A stretch of 36,703 nt of DNA from Planctomycetaceae bacterium (GCA_021297815.1 JAJTGK010000028.1:1-36703), one strand, 5' to 3'; counted from the first letter of the stretch, positions 14,780 through 27,440 are shown. Program-made: numbers and translations. Notes: generated by a model from the letters alone, not told the origin.

Positions 14780-15949
14780 ATGCAGCAAGCCCAGACGCGC
14801 ATCGGTTTCTTCGGCTGGAACGACCACGCCATCGAGGAGCGATCCTGCGAGTCGGTGGCCGAGGCGATCGCGCTCTCGAAGTCGTACCGAGCCGCGTGGA
14901 TCGATGTCGAGGGCGTGCCGCCGTCGGACTTCGTGGGAACCATCGAACGCTCGGTGCGTCTCGTGCCCCTTGCCGCCGACACGCTGATCGAAGGCGTCCG
15001 CAGGCCTGGCGTCGATGATTTCGACGATGTGCTCGTCGTCACGATGCGATCGCATCTCCCCGACGACTCGACGGAGTTCATCGACTTCATCCTGACCGAC
15101 GGCGTGGTGATCACGCTGCAGGAGCGCTGTGGCGGCGACGGGTTCGACGGCGTGCGCGGCAAGCTCCGCTCGGGCAACGAACGGCTCCTTCGCGCCGATG
15201 TGAATGTCGTGTTCCTGCTGCTCGCGCGCGCAGTCTGCGACGGGTTTCGCCCGGTCCTCGAGCGCTTCCAGGACAGCCTCGAGCGGTTCGAACGCGCGCT
15301 CGTCCGCAGGCCCGACACCTCGATGCTCGACCGCATCCACCACCAGCGGCGCCAACTGCTGTTCCTCCGCCAGGGCCTTGTGCCGCTTCGCGAGGCGCTT
15401 GCGAACATGCAGGCCTCCGCGCCCGTGCGCGAGATGGCGAGCTCCCCGATGCGCGCGCGGCTCGGGGCGCTGCGCGAACTGCAGGACGAGATCGGCGCGC
15501 TGCTCGATGTGGTCGAGTTCCAGAGGGAGAGCTCGCAGCACCTGCTCGATCTCTACCTGAACGCCGCGAGCAACAAGCTGAACGAGATCGTGCGCGTGCT
15601 CACGATCATCTCGGTCATCTTCATGCCGATGACGCTCATCGCGGGCATCTACGGCATGAACTTCGAGCACGGCGAGGGTGCCGGCATACCCGAGCTGCGA
15701 TGGAAGTACGGGTACTGGTTCGCGCTCGGGCTCATGGCCGCGACCGCGCTCGGGTTCCTCTACTTCTTCTGGCGCAAGGGCTGGATCGGCGACCCGCTTC
15801 GCCAGCGGCGCCATCCGCCCAGCGCCGCCCACGCGACGGCCGCCGTCCTCGAGCATGTCGTGGGCACCGCCTGGCCGCTATCGGTCATCCTGGCGAGGCG
15901 CAGGCCTGCGCGCACCCCTCGGCCCGCCTCCCCGAAGCAGGCGAATTAG
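14780..15949 (+). CDS. corA: CorA-like divalent cation channel
   Basis: Magnesium/cobalt-type channel of the inner membrane. The long soluble N-terminal part (helical from ~150 to 260, [14 protein letters not shown] and [12 protein letters not shown]) is followed by two membrane helices: [20 protein letters not shown], ending in the signature YGMNF (G292-M293-N294), and [17 protein letters not shown]. The periplasmic loop after GMN is short. Unlike most CorA proteins, which end shortly after the second helix, it has about 55 extra residues, rich in Arg, Pro, His and Ala. A TACAGT -10-like box at 14748-14753 precedes the ATG by 26 bases. Confidence 0.9.
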   Translation: MQQAQTRIGFFGWNDHAIEERSCESVAEAIALSKSYRAAWIDVEGVPPSDFVGTIERSVRLVPLAADTLIEGVRRPGVDDFDDVLVVTMRSHLPDDSTEFIDFILTDGVVITLQERCGGDGFDGVRGKLRSGNERLLRADVNVVFLLLARAVCDGFRPVLERFQDSLERFERALVRRPDTSMLDRIHHQRRQLLFLRQGLVPLREALANMQASAPVREMASSPMRARLGALRELQDEIGALLDVVEFQRESSQHLLDLYLNAASNKLNEIVRVLTIISVIFMPMTLIAGIYGMNFEHGEGAGIPELRWKYGYWFALGLMAATALGFLYFFWRKGWIGDPLRQRRHPPSAAHATAAVLEHVVGTAWPLSVILARRRPARTPRPASPKQAN

Positions 15950-15962
15950 GGTTCACAGGCCC

Positions 15963-15991
15963 TTGCCAAGGCGCGGGGGCCGTCCGATACT
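15963..15991 (+). promoter_or_regulatory. Sigma-70-type promoter of glnN
   Basis: TTGCCA (15963-15968), a 17-base spacer and GATACT (15986-15991): the best-matched promoter in the window. The predicted transcript start is near 15998. Confidence 0.7.
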
Positions 15992-16000
15992 CGCCCCTTT

Positions 16001-16022
16001 GGCCGAGGATTGGTCCTTGGCC
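16001..16022 (+). promoter_or_regulatory. 5'-terminal leader hairpin of glnN
   Basis: GGCCGAGGA (16001-16009) pairs over nine positions (one G-U) with TCCTTGGCC (16014-16022) around a TTGG loop. It would form within the first few bases of the glnN transcript, where it could stabilise the mRNA or bind a regulator. Confidence 0.5.
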
Positions 16023-16053
16023 GATCCGCCTGCCTCTGCGTGGAGCCGTCGAC

Positions 16054-18219
16054 ATGCCTCAGCCGACCTCAAACCGCACCAAGACCAAGGACTCCGCAAT
16101 GCCCGCCCGCGCCTCGGACACCTTCGGATCGCTCGTCTTCGCTGGCGATGTGATGCTCAAGCGGCTTCCGCCCGATGTGTTCATGAACCTGCAGCGCACG
16201 ATCAACACGGGGTCGGCGCTCGACCCGAAGATCGCGAACACGGTCGCCGGCGCAATGAAGGACTGGGCGCTCGAGCACGGCGCCACCCACTACTGCCACT
16301 GGTTCCAGCCGCTCACGGGCTCGACCGCGGAGAAGCACGATGCGTTTCTCTCGATGACTTCGGATGGCGGCGCCATCGAGAAGTTCAGCGGCTCGCAGTT
16401 GATCCAGGGCGAGCCCGATGCGTCGAGCTTCCCGCACGGCGGCATCCGCGACACCTACGAGGCGCGCGGCTACACCGCCTGGGACGCGACGAGCCCTGCG
16501 TTCATCTACCGCTCGGGCGACCAGGCGACGCTGTGCGTCCCCACCGTGTTCGTGAGCTACACGGGCGAGGCCCTCGACAAGAAGACTCCGCTTCTCCGCT
16601 CGATCCAGGCCGTGTCGAAGCAGGCGATGCGCATCCTGCGCATCTTCGGCGCGGACAAGGGCGCGAACCAGGTCATCACGACGCTCGGCGTCGAGCAGGA
16701 GTACTTCCTCGTCGACCGCGAGCTCGCGTCGGCGCGGCCCGACCTCCTCATCTGCGGCCGCACGCTCGTCGGCGCGCCCGCACCGAAGGGGCAGCAGCTC
16801 GAGGACCACTACTTCGGCTCGATCCCGCAGCGCGTGCTCGGCTACATGGCCGAGGTCGAGAAGCGGCTGTTCGAGCTCGGCGTGCCCGTCAAGACGCGCC
16901 ACAACGAGGTCGCCCCCGGCCAGTTCGAGCTCGCGCCGACATTCGAGAACGCCAATGTCGCGGTCGACCATCAGATGATCACCATGAGCGTGCTCAAGGA
17001 GACCGCCGAGCGCCATGGCTTCGCGTGCCTGATGCATGAGAAGCCCTTCGCGGGCGTCAACGGCTCGGGCAAGCACAACAACTGGTCGCTGTCGACCGAC
17101 ACGGGCGTGAACCTGCTCGACCCGCGCGACGACACGCACACGAACATGCAGTTCCTCACCTTCCTCTGCGCGGTGATCCGCGCGGTGGATGTGCATGCGG
17201 AGCTGCTGCGCGGCGCGATCGCGAGCGCGGCCAATGACCATCGCCTCGGCGCCAACGAGGCTCCGCCTGCGATCATGTCGATCTTCCTCGGCGACATGCT
17301 GACCGACATCCTCGACCAGCTCGAGTCGGGCAACCCGAAGAAGACGATGAAGGGCGGCGCGCTCGAGCTCGGCGCGACCACCCTTCCGCAGATCCCGAAG
17401 CACACGAGCGACCGCAACCGGACCTCGCCGTTCGCCTTCACGGGCAACAAGTTCGAGTTCCGCGCGGTCGGCTCGAGCGCGTCGGTCGCGTGGCCGAACA
17501 CCGTGCTCAACACGATCATCGCCGAGAGCCTCGACTTCATGGCCACGCAGCTCGACAAGCGCGCGGGCAAGAACCCGACGCAGGCGAAGCTCGAGTCTGC
17601 CGTGAAGAGCCTGCTCAAGGAGGTCGTGAAGGAGCACCGCCGCGTGTGCTTCGACGGCGACGGCTACTCGAAGGCGTGGCACGACGAGGCAAAGCGCCGC
17701 GGTCTGGCCAACCACCCGTCGACGCCCGACGCGATCGCCTGCTTCGGCGCGAAGAAGTCGGCCGAGCTCTTCGCGAAGTACGGCGTCCTCTCGAAGCGCG
17801 AGCTCGAGGCGCGCCACGGCGTCATGGTCGAGCAGTACCTGAAGCTCGTGCGCATCGAGTCGCGCACGCTCCAGAGCATGGTGCGCACCGCGATGCTTCC
17901 ATGCGCGCTGCGCTTCCAGGCCGAGCTCGCCGACACGATCGCAGGCACCCAGGGCTGCGGCATCGAGTGCCCCGGCACCGAGACGCAGCTCCGCGAGGTC
18001 GTCGGCCTCGTCGAATCGCTGCGCAAGGCGATCGCGAAGGTCGAGGAGGCCGAGGGCTTCCACGGCGACGCCGAGAAGGAGACGCGCCACTACCGCGACG
18101 CACTCCTCCCCGCCATGCTCGAGACGCGCAAGCTCTGCGACAGCCTCGAGAAGGTGATGCCGGCGGACCTCTACCCGCTGCCGACCTACGCCGAGATGCT
18201 CTTCTCGACGCGCGGCTGA
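16054..18219 (+). CDS. glnN: Type III glutamine synthetase
   Basis: Makes glutamine from glutamate, ammonia and ATP; the main ammonium-assimilating step. It is GSIII (GlnN), not GSI, judged by its 721 residues and the blocks [10 protein letters not shown] (E214, E216: metal ligands), [20 protein letters not shown], and [17 protein letters not shown] (~328-345: ATP/metal site). The N-terminal segment [16 protein letters not shown] and the C-terminal helical domain are also typical of GSIII. Two starts are possible: ATG 16054 (GGAG upstream) and ATG 16099 (AAGGA 8 bases upstream), the latter removing a Thr/Lys-rich leader of 15 residues. It has its own promoter and terminator, so it is monocistronic. 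No glnB/glnK or adenylyltransferase gene is nearby. Confidence 0.95.
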   Translation: MPQPTSNRTKTKDSAMPARASDTFGSLVFAGDVMLKRLPPDVFMNLQRTINTGSALDPKIANTVAGAMKDWALEHGATHYCHWFQPLTGSTAEKHDAFLSMTSDGGAIEKFSGSQLIQGEPDASSFPHGGIRDTYEARGYTAWDATSPAFIYRSGDQATLCVPTVFVSYTGEALDKKTPLLRSIQAVSKQAMRILRIFGADKGANQVITTLGVEQEYFLVDRELASARPDLLICGRTLVGAPAPKGQQLEDHYFGSIPQRVLGYMAEVEKRLFELGVPVKTRHNEVAPGQFELAPTFENANVAVDHQMITMSVLKETAERHGFACLMHEKPFAGVNGSGKHNNWSLSTDTGVNLLDPRDDTHTNMQFLTFLCAVIRAVDVHAELLRGAIASAANDHRLGANEAPPAIMSIFLGDMLTDILDQLESGNPKKTMKGGALELGATTLPQIPKHTSDRNRTSPFAFTGNKFEFRAVGSSASVAWPNTVLNTIIAESLDFMATQLDKRAGKNPTQAKLESAVKSLLKEVVKEHRRVCFDGDGYSKAWHDEAKRRGLANHPSTPDAIACFGAKKSAELFAKYGVLSKRELEARHGVMVEQYLKLVRIESRTLQSMVRTAMLPCALRFQAELADTIAGTQGCGIECPGTETQLREVVGLVESLRKAIAKVEEAEGFHGDAEKETRHYRDALLPAMLETRKLCDSLEKVMPADLYPLPTYAEMLFSTRG

Positions 18220-18250
18220 GCGCCCTGCCCGCGACCAACCCAGCACGAAC

Positions 18251-18287
18251 CCGACGGCCCGTCCCCGCGACGGGCCGTCGGTCTTCT
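18251..18287 (+). terminator. Terminator of glnN
   Basis: CCGACGGCCCGTC (18251-18263) pairs perfectly over 13 bases with GACGGGCCGTCGG (18269-18281), loop of five, followed by TCTTCT. Confidence 0.87.
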
Positions 18288-18352
18288 CCCGCGGGGGTGT
18301 TCTCAGACGCGCGGCCGCGCCCGAAGGTCGCTTCGGCGCCTTCGCGATCCTG

Positions 18353-18358
18353 TATACT
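18353..18358 (+). promoter_or_regulatory. -10 box upstream of tig
   Basis: TATACT, 38 bases before the tig ATG. The -35 region (around 18330-18335) is weak. Confidence 0.5.
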
Positions 18359-18396
18359 CGTTCCCCTTTCCCACTCAGTTTCCGACGGATTCAACC

Positions 18397-19791
18397 ATGG
18401 CCACCGCGACCGACAACCAGCTCGACCTCACGATCAAGATCGAAGACCCCGCGCCGTGCACCAAGCACATCACGGTGACCGTGCCCGCCGCGCAGGTCGA
18501 CGACCGCCTCGAGACCGCGCTGAACTCGATCATCGCCGACTCGGCGTTCCCCGGGTTCCGCCGCGGCAAGGCTCCGCGCGCGCTCGTGGAGAAGCGCGTC
18601 GGCCCGGCCCTGCTCGACGAGACGCGCGGCCAGCTCATCTCCGCCAGCTGCCAGCAGGCGCTCGAGGCGAACAAGCTCCGCCCGATCACCGACCCGCGCC
18701 CCGTCGGCAACGAGCCCATCCCGACGCTTGAGCGCGGAAAGCCGTTCGTCTTCCGCTTCGAGGTCGAGATCGCGCCCGAGTTCGCCTCGCCCGATTTCGC
18801 GTCCTTCGATGTCAAGAAGCCGACGATCGAAGTGACCGCCGAGCACATCGAGGGCGAGATCCTGCGCCAGAGCTACCGCTGGGGTACGCCGTCGCGCATC
18901 GACGGTCCGTTCGAACACCTCGACCGCATGCTCGGCAAGGCGACGGTCACCGTCGACGGCCGCGATGGCACCTACTTCGAGACCGACAAGGCGCTCTGCG
19001 TCGTTCCCGCCAAGGAGGACGAAGGCAAGGGCCAGCTGCTCGGCGTGCTCATCGAGGGCCTCGACAAGGTCCTCCTCGGCAAGAAGGTCGGCGACACCGT
19101 GAAGGTCACCACCCAGGGCGCCGACAGCCACGAGCGCGAGGAACTCCGCGGAAAGTCCATCACGATCGAGTACTCGATCGGTGAGGCCGAGCGCATCACG
19201 CCGCGCAGCGCGAAGGAGCTCTCCGAGATGTTCGGCGTCGAGAGCGAGGAGATCTTCCGCGAGCAGGTGAAGGACGCGCTCGAGCAGCGCCGCGACGGCG
19301 AGCAGCGCAACGCCATGCGCGAGCAGGTCTCGAAGCAGCTCCTTGCGAAGATCGACTTCGCGCTTCCCGGCAAGCTCTCCGAGGACCAGATCACCCGCAC
19401 CATCGAGCAGCAGCGCATGGAGATGCTCTCGCGCGGCATGGAGCCCGAGGCCGTCGAGCGCCGTCTCGCCGAACTCCGCTCGAAGAGCGAGAAGTCTTCG
19501 CGCGACCGCCTGAAGCTCTTCTTCGTGATGGCCCGTCTCGCCGAGCAGTTCGGCGTGCAGGTCACCGAGCAGGAGCTCAACGGCCGCATCTCGTTCATGG
19601 CCGCGCAGCAGAATGTGCGCCCCGAGCAGATGCGCAAGCAGATCGAGCAGGCCGGCCGCATGGGCGAGGTCATCTCGGTCATCCGCGACGCCAAGGTCTA
19701 CGACCGCATCATCGCGCAGGCGAAGATCAGCGACATCGACGCCACCGAGTGGAACAAGATGGTCGAGGCAGAGGCCAAGGCCGACGCCTGA
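18397..19791 (+). CDS. tig: Trigger factor chaperone/prolyl isomerase
   Basis: Ribosome-bound folding helper that meets nascent chains at the exit tunnel. The ribosome-docking signature FPGFRRGKAP is at residues 51-60. The middle region (about 150-250), which carries the FKBP-type isomerase domain in this family, is divergent here: GLDKVLLGKKVGDTVKVTT is recognisable, but the aromatic active-site residues are hard to place. The C-terminal arms (SAKELSEMFGVES... to EWNKMVEAEAK) are helical and charged. Length 464, slightly above the usual ~430. It is followed by a SHOCT protein and clpX rather than by clpP-clpX. Confidence 0.93.
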   Translation: MATATDNQLDLTIKIEDPAPCTKHITVTVPAAQVDDRLETALNSIIADSAFPGFRRGKAPRALVEKRVGPALLDETRGQLISASCQQALEANKLRPITDPRPVGNEPIPTLERGKPFVFRFEVEIAPEFASPDFASFDVKKPTIEVTAEHIEGEILRQSYRWGTPSRIDGPFEHLDRMLGKATVTVDGRDGTYFETDKALCVVPAKEDEGKGQLLGVLIEGLDKVLLGKKVGDTVKVTTQGADSHEREELRGKSITIEYSIGEAERITPRSAKELSEMFGVESEEIFREQVKDALEQRRDGEQRNAMREQVSKQLLAKIDFALPGKLSEDQITRTIEQQRMEMLSRGMEPEAVERRLAELRSKSEKSSRDRLKLFFVMARLAEQFGVQVTEQELNGRISFMAAQQNVRPEQMRKQIEQAGRMGEVISVIRDAKVYDRIIAQAKISDIDATEWNKMVEAEAKADA

Positions 19792-19820
19792 TCACGCCAG
19801 ACGCTCGACGAGCCTCTTCC

Positions 19821-19867
19821 AAGGGCCTTGATGGAGACGCACCCGTGTCCGTCAGGGCCCTTCTCAT
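19821..19867 (+). terminator. Terminator-like hairpin after tig
   Basis: AAGGGCCTTGA (19821-19831) pairs over 11 positions (one G-U) with TCAGGGCCCTT (19852-19862), with a 20-base loop, followed by the weak T-run CTCATT. Confidence 0.5.
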
Positions 19868-19918
19868 TGGGCGAAGATTGTGGCTTCCACGCGCCGCGCG
19901 CCGATTCGAACACGCCAC

Positions 19919-20209
19919 ATGGACACGACGAGCGGCCTGGCCAGCACCCTGCTTCCTCTGCTCGGACTGTTCGTCCTCGTGGTGATCGGCTGGTTCGCCG
20001 TGGTTCGCGTCCGCCGCTGGATGCGCGACGCTTCCGAGGACGCTGCCGCGTTCACACTGGAAGACCTGCGACGGCTGCGCCGCGAGGGGAAGATCACCGA
20101 GGATGAGTTCAACCGCGCGCGAGAAGCCATGATCGGTTCGATCCGATCCAAGGCCTCTGGGGGCGGCAATCCGGGCGACAGCCCCGAAGAGCCTTCCGAA
20201 GGCGAATAG
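19919..20209 (+). CDS. Small membrane-anchored SHOCT-domain protein
   Basis: 96 residues from the ATG at 19919; an upstream in-frame ATG at 19880 would put a basic leader before the membrane helix and is less likely. One N-terminal helix (LASTLLPLLGLFVLVVIGWF) is followed by a basic juxtamembrane stretch (RVRRWMR) and a short helical hairpin, FTLEDLRRLRREGKITEDEFNRAREAM, which fits the SHOCT module (L-x-x-L-x-x-x-G-x-I-T-x-x-E-F). The tail is Gly/Pro/Glu-rich. Such modules occur in proteins that oligomerise or bind partners at the membrane; no specific role is known. It sits between tig and clpX. Confidence 0.75.
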   Translation: MDTTSGLASTLLPLLGLFVLVVIGWFAVVRVRRWMRDASEDAAAFTLEDLRRLRREGKITEDEFNRAREAMIGSIRSKASGGGNPGDSPEEPSEGE

Positions 20210-20234
20210 CCGAGCCCCGACGCGGCTTCTCTCC

Positions 20235-20260
20235 GTCCGATACAGTCGTCCGATACAGTC
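20235..20260 (+). promoter_or_regulatory. Tandem duplicated -10 region upstream of clpX
   Basis: GTCCGATACAGTC occurs twice head to tail (20235-20247, 20248-20260). Each copy carries a GATACA/TACAGT -10-like core, 31-56 bases before the clpX start, so two transcript starts 13 bases apart are possible. Confidence 0.5.
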
Positions 20261-20290
20261 CTTGGCCCCCTGCGGTCCCCTACGAGCCTG

Positions 20291-21760
<1,470 letters not shown>

Positions 21761-21762
21761 GC

Positions 21763-22323
21763 ATGACGGCCATGCCCCGAAGAGGTTGCGGCGACGCGGA
21801 GCTGTACGAGACACTACGCGCCTCGGCGCTCGGGCTTGCCGTGCGCATCGAGGACCCGAGCGCGCGTCTGGCGCCGCTCAGCGACCTCCTCTGGGATGCC
21901 TTGTCGCCGCGCGGCCTGAGCTGGGTCGGCTTCTATCTCGAGGACCCCGAGGCTCCTGCAGGTCCGGACGGCGGCGGAATGGTCCTCGCGGCCCGTCGCG
22001 ACAAGCCCGCGTGCTCGCCCATCGGGCTCCACGGCGTGTGCGGCCAGTCGTTCGTCGAAGAGGCCGTACGCCTCGTGGAAGATGTGGCGCTCCTCGGCGC
22101 GGGGTACATCGCGTGCGACCCGCGCGACCGAAGCGAAGTCGTGATCCCGATCTACCGCGGCGGCTACCGCTGGGGCGTGCTCGACGCCGACAGCCATGAG
22201 GTCGCCTGCTTCGGCACGCCCGATATCCACGGGCTCTGCTCCGTCCTCCGAGCTGCAGGACTTCTGGCCAAAGACCTCCCCGTGCGCGCCGACCGCTTGC
22301 AGCACACGCGGGAATCGCTATAG
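21763..22323 (+). CDS. msrC: GAF-domain free methionine-(R)-sulfoxide reductase
   Basis: 186 residues from the ATG at 21763. It matches the fRMsr (YebR/MsrC) pattern through the whole GAF fold: LSWVGFYL, KPACSPIGLHGVCG, VEDVALLGAGYIACDPRDRSEVVIPI and WGVLDADS. The three redox cysteines of the family are at C84, C93 and C118, and the substrate-binding acidic residues E125 and D141 are present. It should reduce free methionine-R-sulfoxide using thioredoxin, as part of oxidative-stress repair. It begins 2 bases after clpX and is probably co-transcribed with it. Its stop codon TAG lies inside the -10 box of rpmB. Confidence 0.85.
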   Translation: MTAMPRRGCGDAELYETLRASALGLAVRIEDPSARLAPLSDLLWDALSPRGLSWVGFYLEDPEAPAGPDGGGMVLAARRDKPACSPIGLHGVCGQSFVEEAVRLVEDVALLGAGYIACDPRDRSEVVIPIYRGGYRWGVLDADSHEVACFGTPDIHGLCSVLRAAGLLAKDLPVRADRLQHTRESL

Positions 22324-22324
22324 T
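22297..22324 (+). promoter_or_regulatory. Promoter of rpmB overlapping the msrC stop
   Basis: TTGCAG (22297-22302), a 16-base spacer and TATAGT (22319-22324). The TAG stop of the preceding gene (22321-22323) is contained in the -10 box. The transcript start is near 22331, giving a leader of about 47 bases. Confidence 0.65.
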
Positions 22325-22377
22325 GCGGGACTCTCTCCGCTGCGAGGAACGCGCGGAAACCGAAACGGGATCGAACC

Positions 22378-22656
22378 ATGCCACGCGTCTGCCATTTCTC
22401 CGGTGCCTCCACTTCCTCCGGCTGGGTCTGCAAGTACCGCGGCAAGGCAAAGTACCTCGGCGGCGTCGGCATCAAGACCACCTCGCGCAAGAAGCGTCGC
22501 TTCATGCCGAACCTCCAGGATGTGACGACCGTCGAAGACGGCCGTCCCGTGCGCGTGAAGGCTTCGGTGCGTGCGATCCGCGAAGGTCTGGTCGTGAAGC
22601 CCGTGAAGCGCAAGTTCGCGTACACGCGTCGCATCAAGAACGGCGAGACCGTCTGA
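22378..22656 (+). CDS. rpmB: 50S ribosomal protein L28
   Basis: 92 residues. The family pattern is clear: MPRVCHFSGASTSSGW at the N-terminus, then KTTSRKKRRFMPNLQDVTTVEDGRPVRVKASVRAIREG. L28 contacts 23S rRNA near the exit side of the large subunit. It has its own promoter and a strong terminator, and its usual partner rpmG is not adjacent. Cys5 is the only cysteine in the N-terminal segment besides Cys18 (GWVCKY), so a full four-cysteine zinc site is absent. Confidence 0.93.
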   Translation: MPRVCHFSGASTSSGWVCKYRGKAKYLGGVGIKTTSRKKRRFMPNLQDVTTVEDGRPVRVKASVRAIREGLVVKPVKRKFAYTRRIKNGETV

Positions 22657-22737
22657 GCACCTCACGCTCGGCGAGTCGAGGCACACGCCGCGACTGAACC
22701 AGCGGCTCGGCCGATCGGGCTACAACCCTGCATCATC

Positions 22738-22772
22738 GACACGCGGCGGATATTCCGCCGCGTGTCTTGTTT
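22738..22772 (+). terminator. Terminator of rpmB
   Basis: GACACGCGGCGGA (22738-22750) pairs perfectly over 13 bases with TCCGCCGCGTGTC (22754-22766), loop TAT, then TTGTTT. Confidence 0.87.
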
Positions 22773-22885
22773 GCGGTGCGCCGCGCACCGTGCAGGTCCG
22801 ATGTGATCTTTCGCAATCTCGAAAAATAGCCTTGAAATCCGCGGTGAAATCCCCCCACGCGACTTCCCCTGCAGCGCTCTGAGGC

Positions 22886-23115
22886 TATTGTCGGCGCGGC
22901 AGATTCACCCGTCCGCACTCCCCAACAACGCTTGGGACGGACAAACTCCGACTTCTGCCGAATCAGTCGTGTCCACGTTGTCCGCGCGGTCTTCGCTCGC
23001 GGGTGGAAGTCGTACTCATTGCTCCCGACCTCTCGGTCGGTCGCATCGAGGTGGATGTGGTGTCCGTTCTGGCGGCGTCCGTCGGAACTGCTGCGGCATT
23101 TGTGCGCCGCAGGAT
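22886..23115 (+). ncRNA. Candidate structured RNA or long leader upstream of dnaG
   Basis: The 654 bases between rpmB and dnaG contain no credible protein gene. A -10-like TATTGT (22886-22891) is followed by an ordered set of stems: CGGCAGA (22897-22903) with TCTGCCG (22954-22960), enclosing GTCCG/CGGAC (22911-22915 with 22938-22942) and a C-rich/G-rich inner stem; then CCGCG/CGCGG (22982-22986 with 22998-23002); CCGACC-TCTC-GGTCGG (23025-23040); and CTGCGGC/GCCGCAG (23091-23097 with 23106-23112). It does not show the landmarks I would expect for tmRNA, RNase P RNA or SRP RNA. It could be 6S-like, a novel RNA, or the dnaG leader. The remaining 195 bases to dnaG hold one more weak stem (TCGGCG/CGCCGA). 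Confidence 0.35.
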
Positions 23116-23310
23116 GACGACTGTGTGACTTGAGGATGTGCGAGCCCCGAGGGGTGTGTCGTGTCGGCGTTTCATCGCGCCGATGTGTCGAGCATCCGCG
23201 CGCGGGTGGCTTCGATTGAGCTTTCGAGATCGGCGTATGTCCTTCCCTGCGGCCTTGAAGCGTTTGAAGCCTCGACGACCTGCAACTGAACGGCGCAAGA
23301 CAGAGATCGC

Positions 23311-25436
23311 ATGACCGTCCGCTCCACCAACACCGACCGCGACCGCGTGCTCGCCGCGACCGACCTGCTGTCGATCGTGGGCGAGGTCGTCGCGTTGCGG
23401 CCGAAGGGGCGCGAGCATGTCGGACTCTGCCCGTTCCATGACGACCGTTCGCCGTCGATGTCGGTCGTCACCCACAAGGGCACGGGCTTCTACAAGTGCT
23501 TCGCCTGCGGAGCCGCGGGCAACGCCATCGACTTCGCCATCAACTATCACCGCATGGAGTTCATCGATGCGTTGAAGTTCCTCGCGGCCCGCGCAGGCAT
23601 CGAGTTGACGCCGATGGAGCAGCGGGCCCCGCGGCGCGACGGCGAACCTACCCGCGACGATGTGCTGCGCGCGAACGCGCTGGCCGACCGCTTCTTCCGT
23701 CGCGCCTACGCCGACGAGCAGTTCGGGGCGCGTGCCCGCGCCGAGGTCGCGCGCCGTGGATTCGAGCAGGAGACCGTGGAGGCCTTCGGCATCGGCGCCG
23801 CCCCGTCGGGCGACAGGCTCGTCGACGGCGTGCAGAAGGCGCTTCGGCAGGCAGGCGGCGACTACCCGTCGTTCGAGGCCTTCGTGCAGGCTGGCGTGAT
23901 CCGCCCCGCACGATCGGGCGGCGGATATGTCGACCTGCTCCGCGATCGGCTCGTGTTCCCGATCTGCGACGATCTGGGCAGGCCGATCGCCTTCGGCGGG
24001 CGCATCCTCGACCCCGAGCAGCAGCCGAAGTACCTGAACAGCCCCGAATCTCCGGTGTTCCACAAGTCTCGGGCGCTCTACGGCATCAACCGCGCGAAGC
24101 GCCCGATCGTCGAGCGCAAGACGGCGATCATCACCGAGGGCTACACCGATGTCATCGCCTGTCACCGCGCCGGCTTCACCAACACGGTGGCCACGCTCGG
24201 TACCGCGCTGACGCGCGAGCATGCGCGCATCCTCCGCCGCATGTGCGAGACGGTGGTGCTGCTGTTCGACGGCGACGAGGCGGGACAGAAGGCGGCCGAC
24301 CGCGCGCTCGAGGTGTTCTTCGCCGAGCCCGTCGACATCAAGATCTGCGTGCTTCCCGACGAACTCGACCCCGACGACCTGCTGCGCACCGAGGGCGGCG
24401 CCGAGCGCTTCCAGCGTGCGGTCGACGCGTCGGTCGATGTGCTGCGCTTCATGCAGGGCCGCCTGGCGCGGCAGCTCGCGGGCCGCGGCCTCTCGGGGCG
24501 GCAGGCGATGATCGAGCAGACCACCGCCAAGTTCGTCGACCTCGGCCTGAACCAGATGAGCGGAGTGCGGCGGCAGCTGGTGTTCCAGACACTCTCGGAC
24601 CTCTTCGGGATATCCGCCCGCGACCTCGAGCGCCTCTCCGCAACCATGCGGGCGAGACCCATGCCTGGCGCAGGCGATGCGGTCGTCGCGCAGGAGCGCA
24701 GCGCATCCGCCGTCTCGGTGCCCACAGGGTCGCGCGCGCGGCGCGAGGCCGAGCGCAGGCTCGTCGCCCTGCTCTGCTGCGAACCCTCCTCTGCGGGTGT
24801 TTCGGTGCCCGTCGAAGGCGAAGGCCATCTGCCCCTCTCCGAAGCGCTTGGGCCCGATGAGTTCGCCGACAGCACCCTTGGCGACCTCTTCCGCCGCATC
24901 CGCGACGCTCGCGAGGACGGGCGACGCCTCACCTTCGATGGACTCTTCGCCGAGCTCGACTCCGCCGCCGAGAAGGCCCTGGCGTCGGACCTCTTCCTGT
25001 TCGGAAGCGCTGCGCTGTCCGAAGCGGCGCGCATGCAGGTCGGGCGCATCTCGGCGTCCCTCGACGGCCAGTTCGACCCCGCGCTCGCAGCGGAGCAGGC
25101 CGTGTCCGCATGGGCCGACCTCGAGGCGGTGCGTCGCAGGGAGTCCGCGAGGAATTCCGCAGGGAGGTCCGCAGAACCCGCGGAATGGGCCCCAAACGGC
25201 GTCCGATTTCCTGCAACCGCAGCGACTTCTCCTTCGGAACTTGAAGGAACGCCGATACACGACAACTTGTCTTCTCTCCCCGCGCCCCGTCCGCTCGGGG
25301 GGGATGACGATGGAACCGCGATGGCGGCCGAACGACTCGCGCGCATCCGCGCGCGAGGCCACGACGCCACTGCGGTAAGCGCACTTTTCCGCCGCGGATC
25401 AGCGAACGCGACGGAGACTGGACGGAAGGATTCACT

Positions 25437-25440
<4 letters not shown>
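23311..25440 (+). CDS. dnaG: DNA primase
   Basis: Makes RNA primers at the replication fork. The N-terminal CHC2 zinc finger has C40, H43, C63 and C66 ([18 protein letters not shown]). The TOPRIM catalytic core follows, with E276 in [11 protein letters not shown] and D320/D322 in [18 protein letters not shown]. The C-terminal region, which in this family binds the DnaB helicase, is weakly conserved. The last ~100 residues are low complexity (Ala, Ser, Pro, Arg) and show no motif. Length is 709 against the usual ~600. It overlaps rpoD by four bases (GTGA), so the two form a reduced macromolecular-synthesis operon; rpsU is not upstream. Confidence 0.96.
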
Positions 25441-27380
<1,940 letters not shown>

Positions 27381-27405
27381 GCGCGTCGGAGCACTTCAAC
27401 AACTC

Positions 27406-27440
27406 GCAGGCCCCGCGGTCACACGCGGGGCCTGCTCTTT
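27406..27440 (+). terminator. Terminator of dnaG-rpoD
   Basis: GCAGGCCCCGCG (27406-27417) pairs perfectly over 12 bases with CGCGGGGCCTGC (27424-27435), loop of six, then TCTTT. Confidence 0.87.

Noticed and set aside
16069-18246. 725-residue minus-strand frame antisense to glnN
   Set aside because: Same Arg/Glu/Leu shadow composition; glnN is certain on the + strand and has its own promoter and terminator.
22773-22800. Second hairpin (GCGGTGCGCCGCGCACCG) after the rpmB terminator as another terminator
   Set aside because: No T-run follows and it is right behind a strong terminator. Probably incidental GC-rich pairing.
22888-23133. 81-residue + frame in the gap before dnaG
   Set aside because: No codon bias, no ribosome site, and it lies over several perfect stem-loops. 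A structured RNA or leader is more likely.
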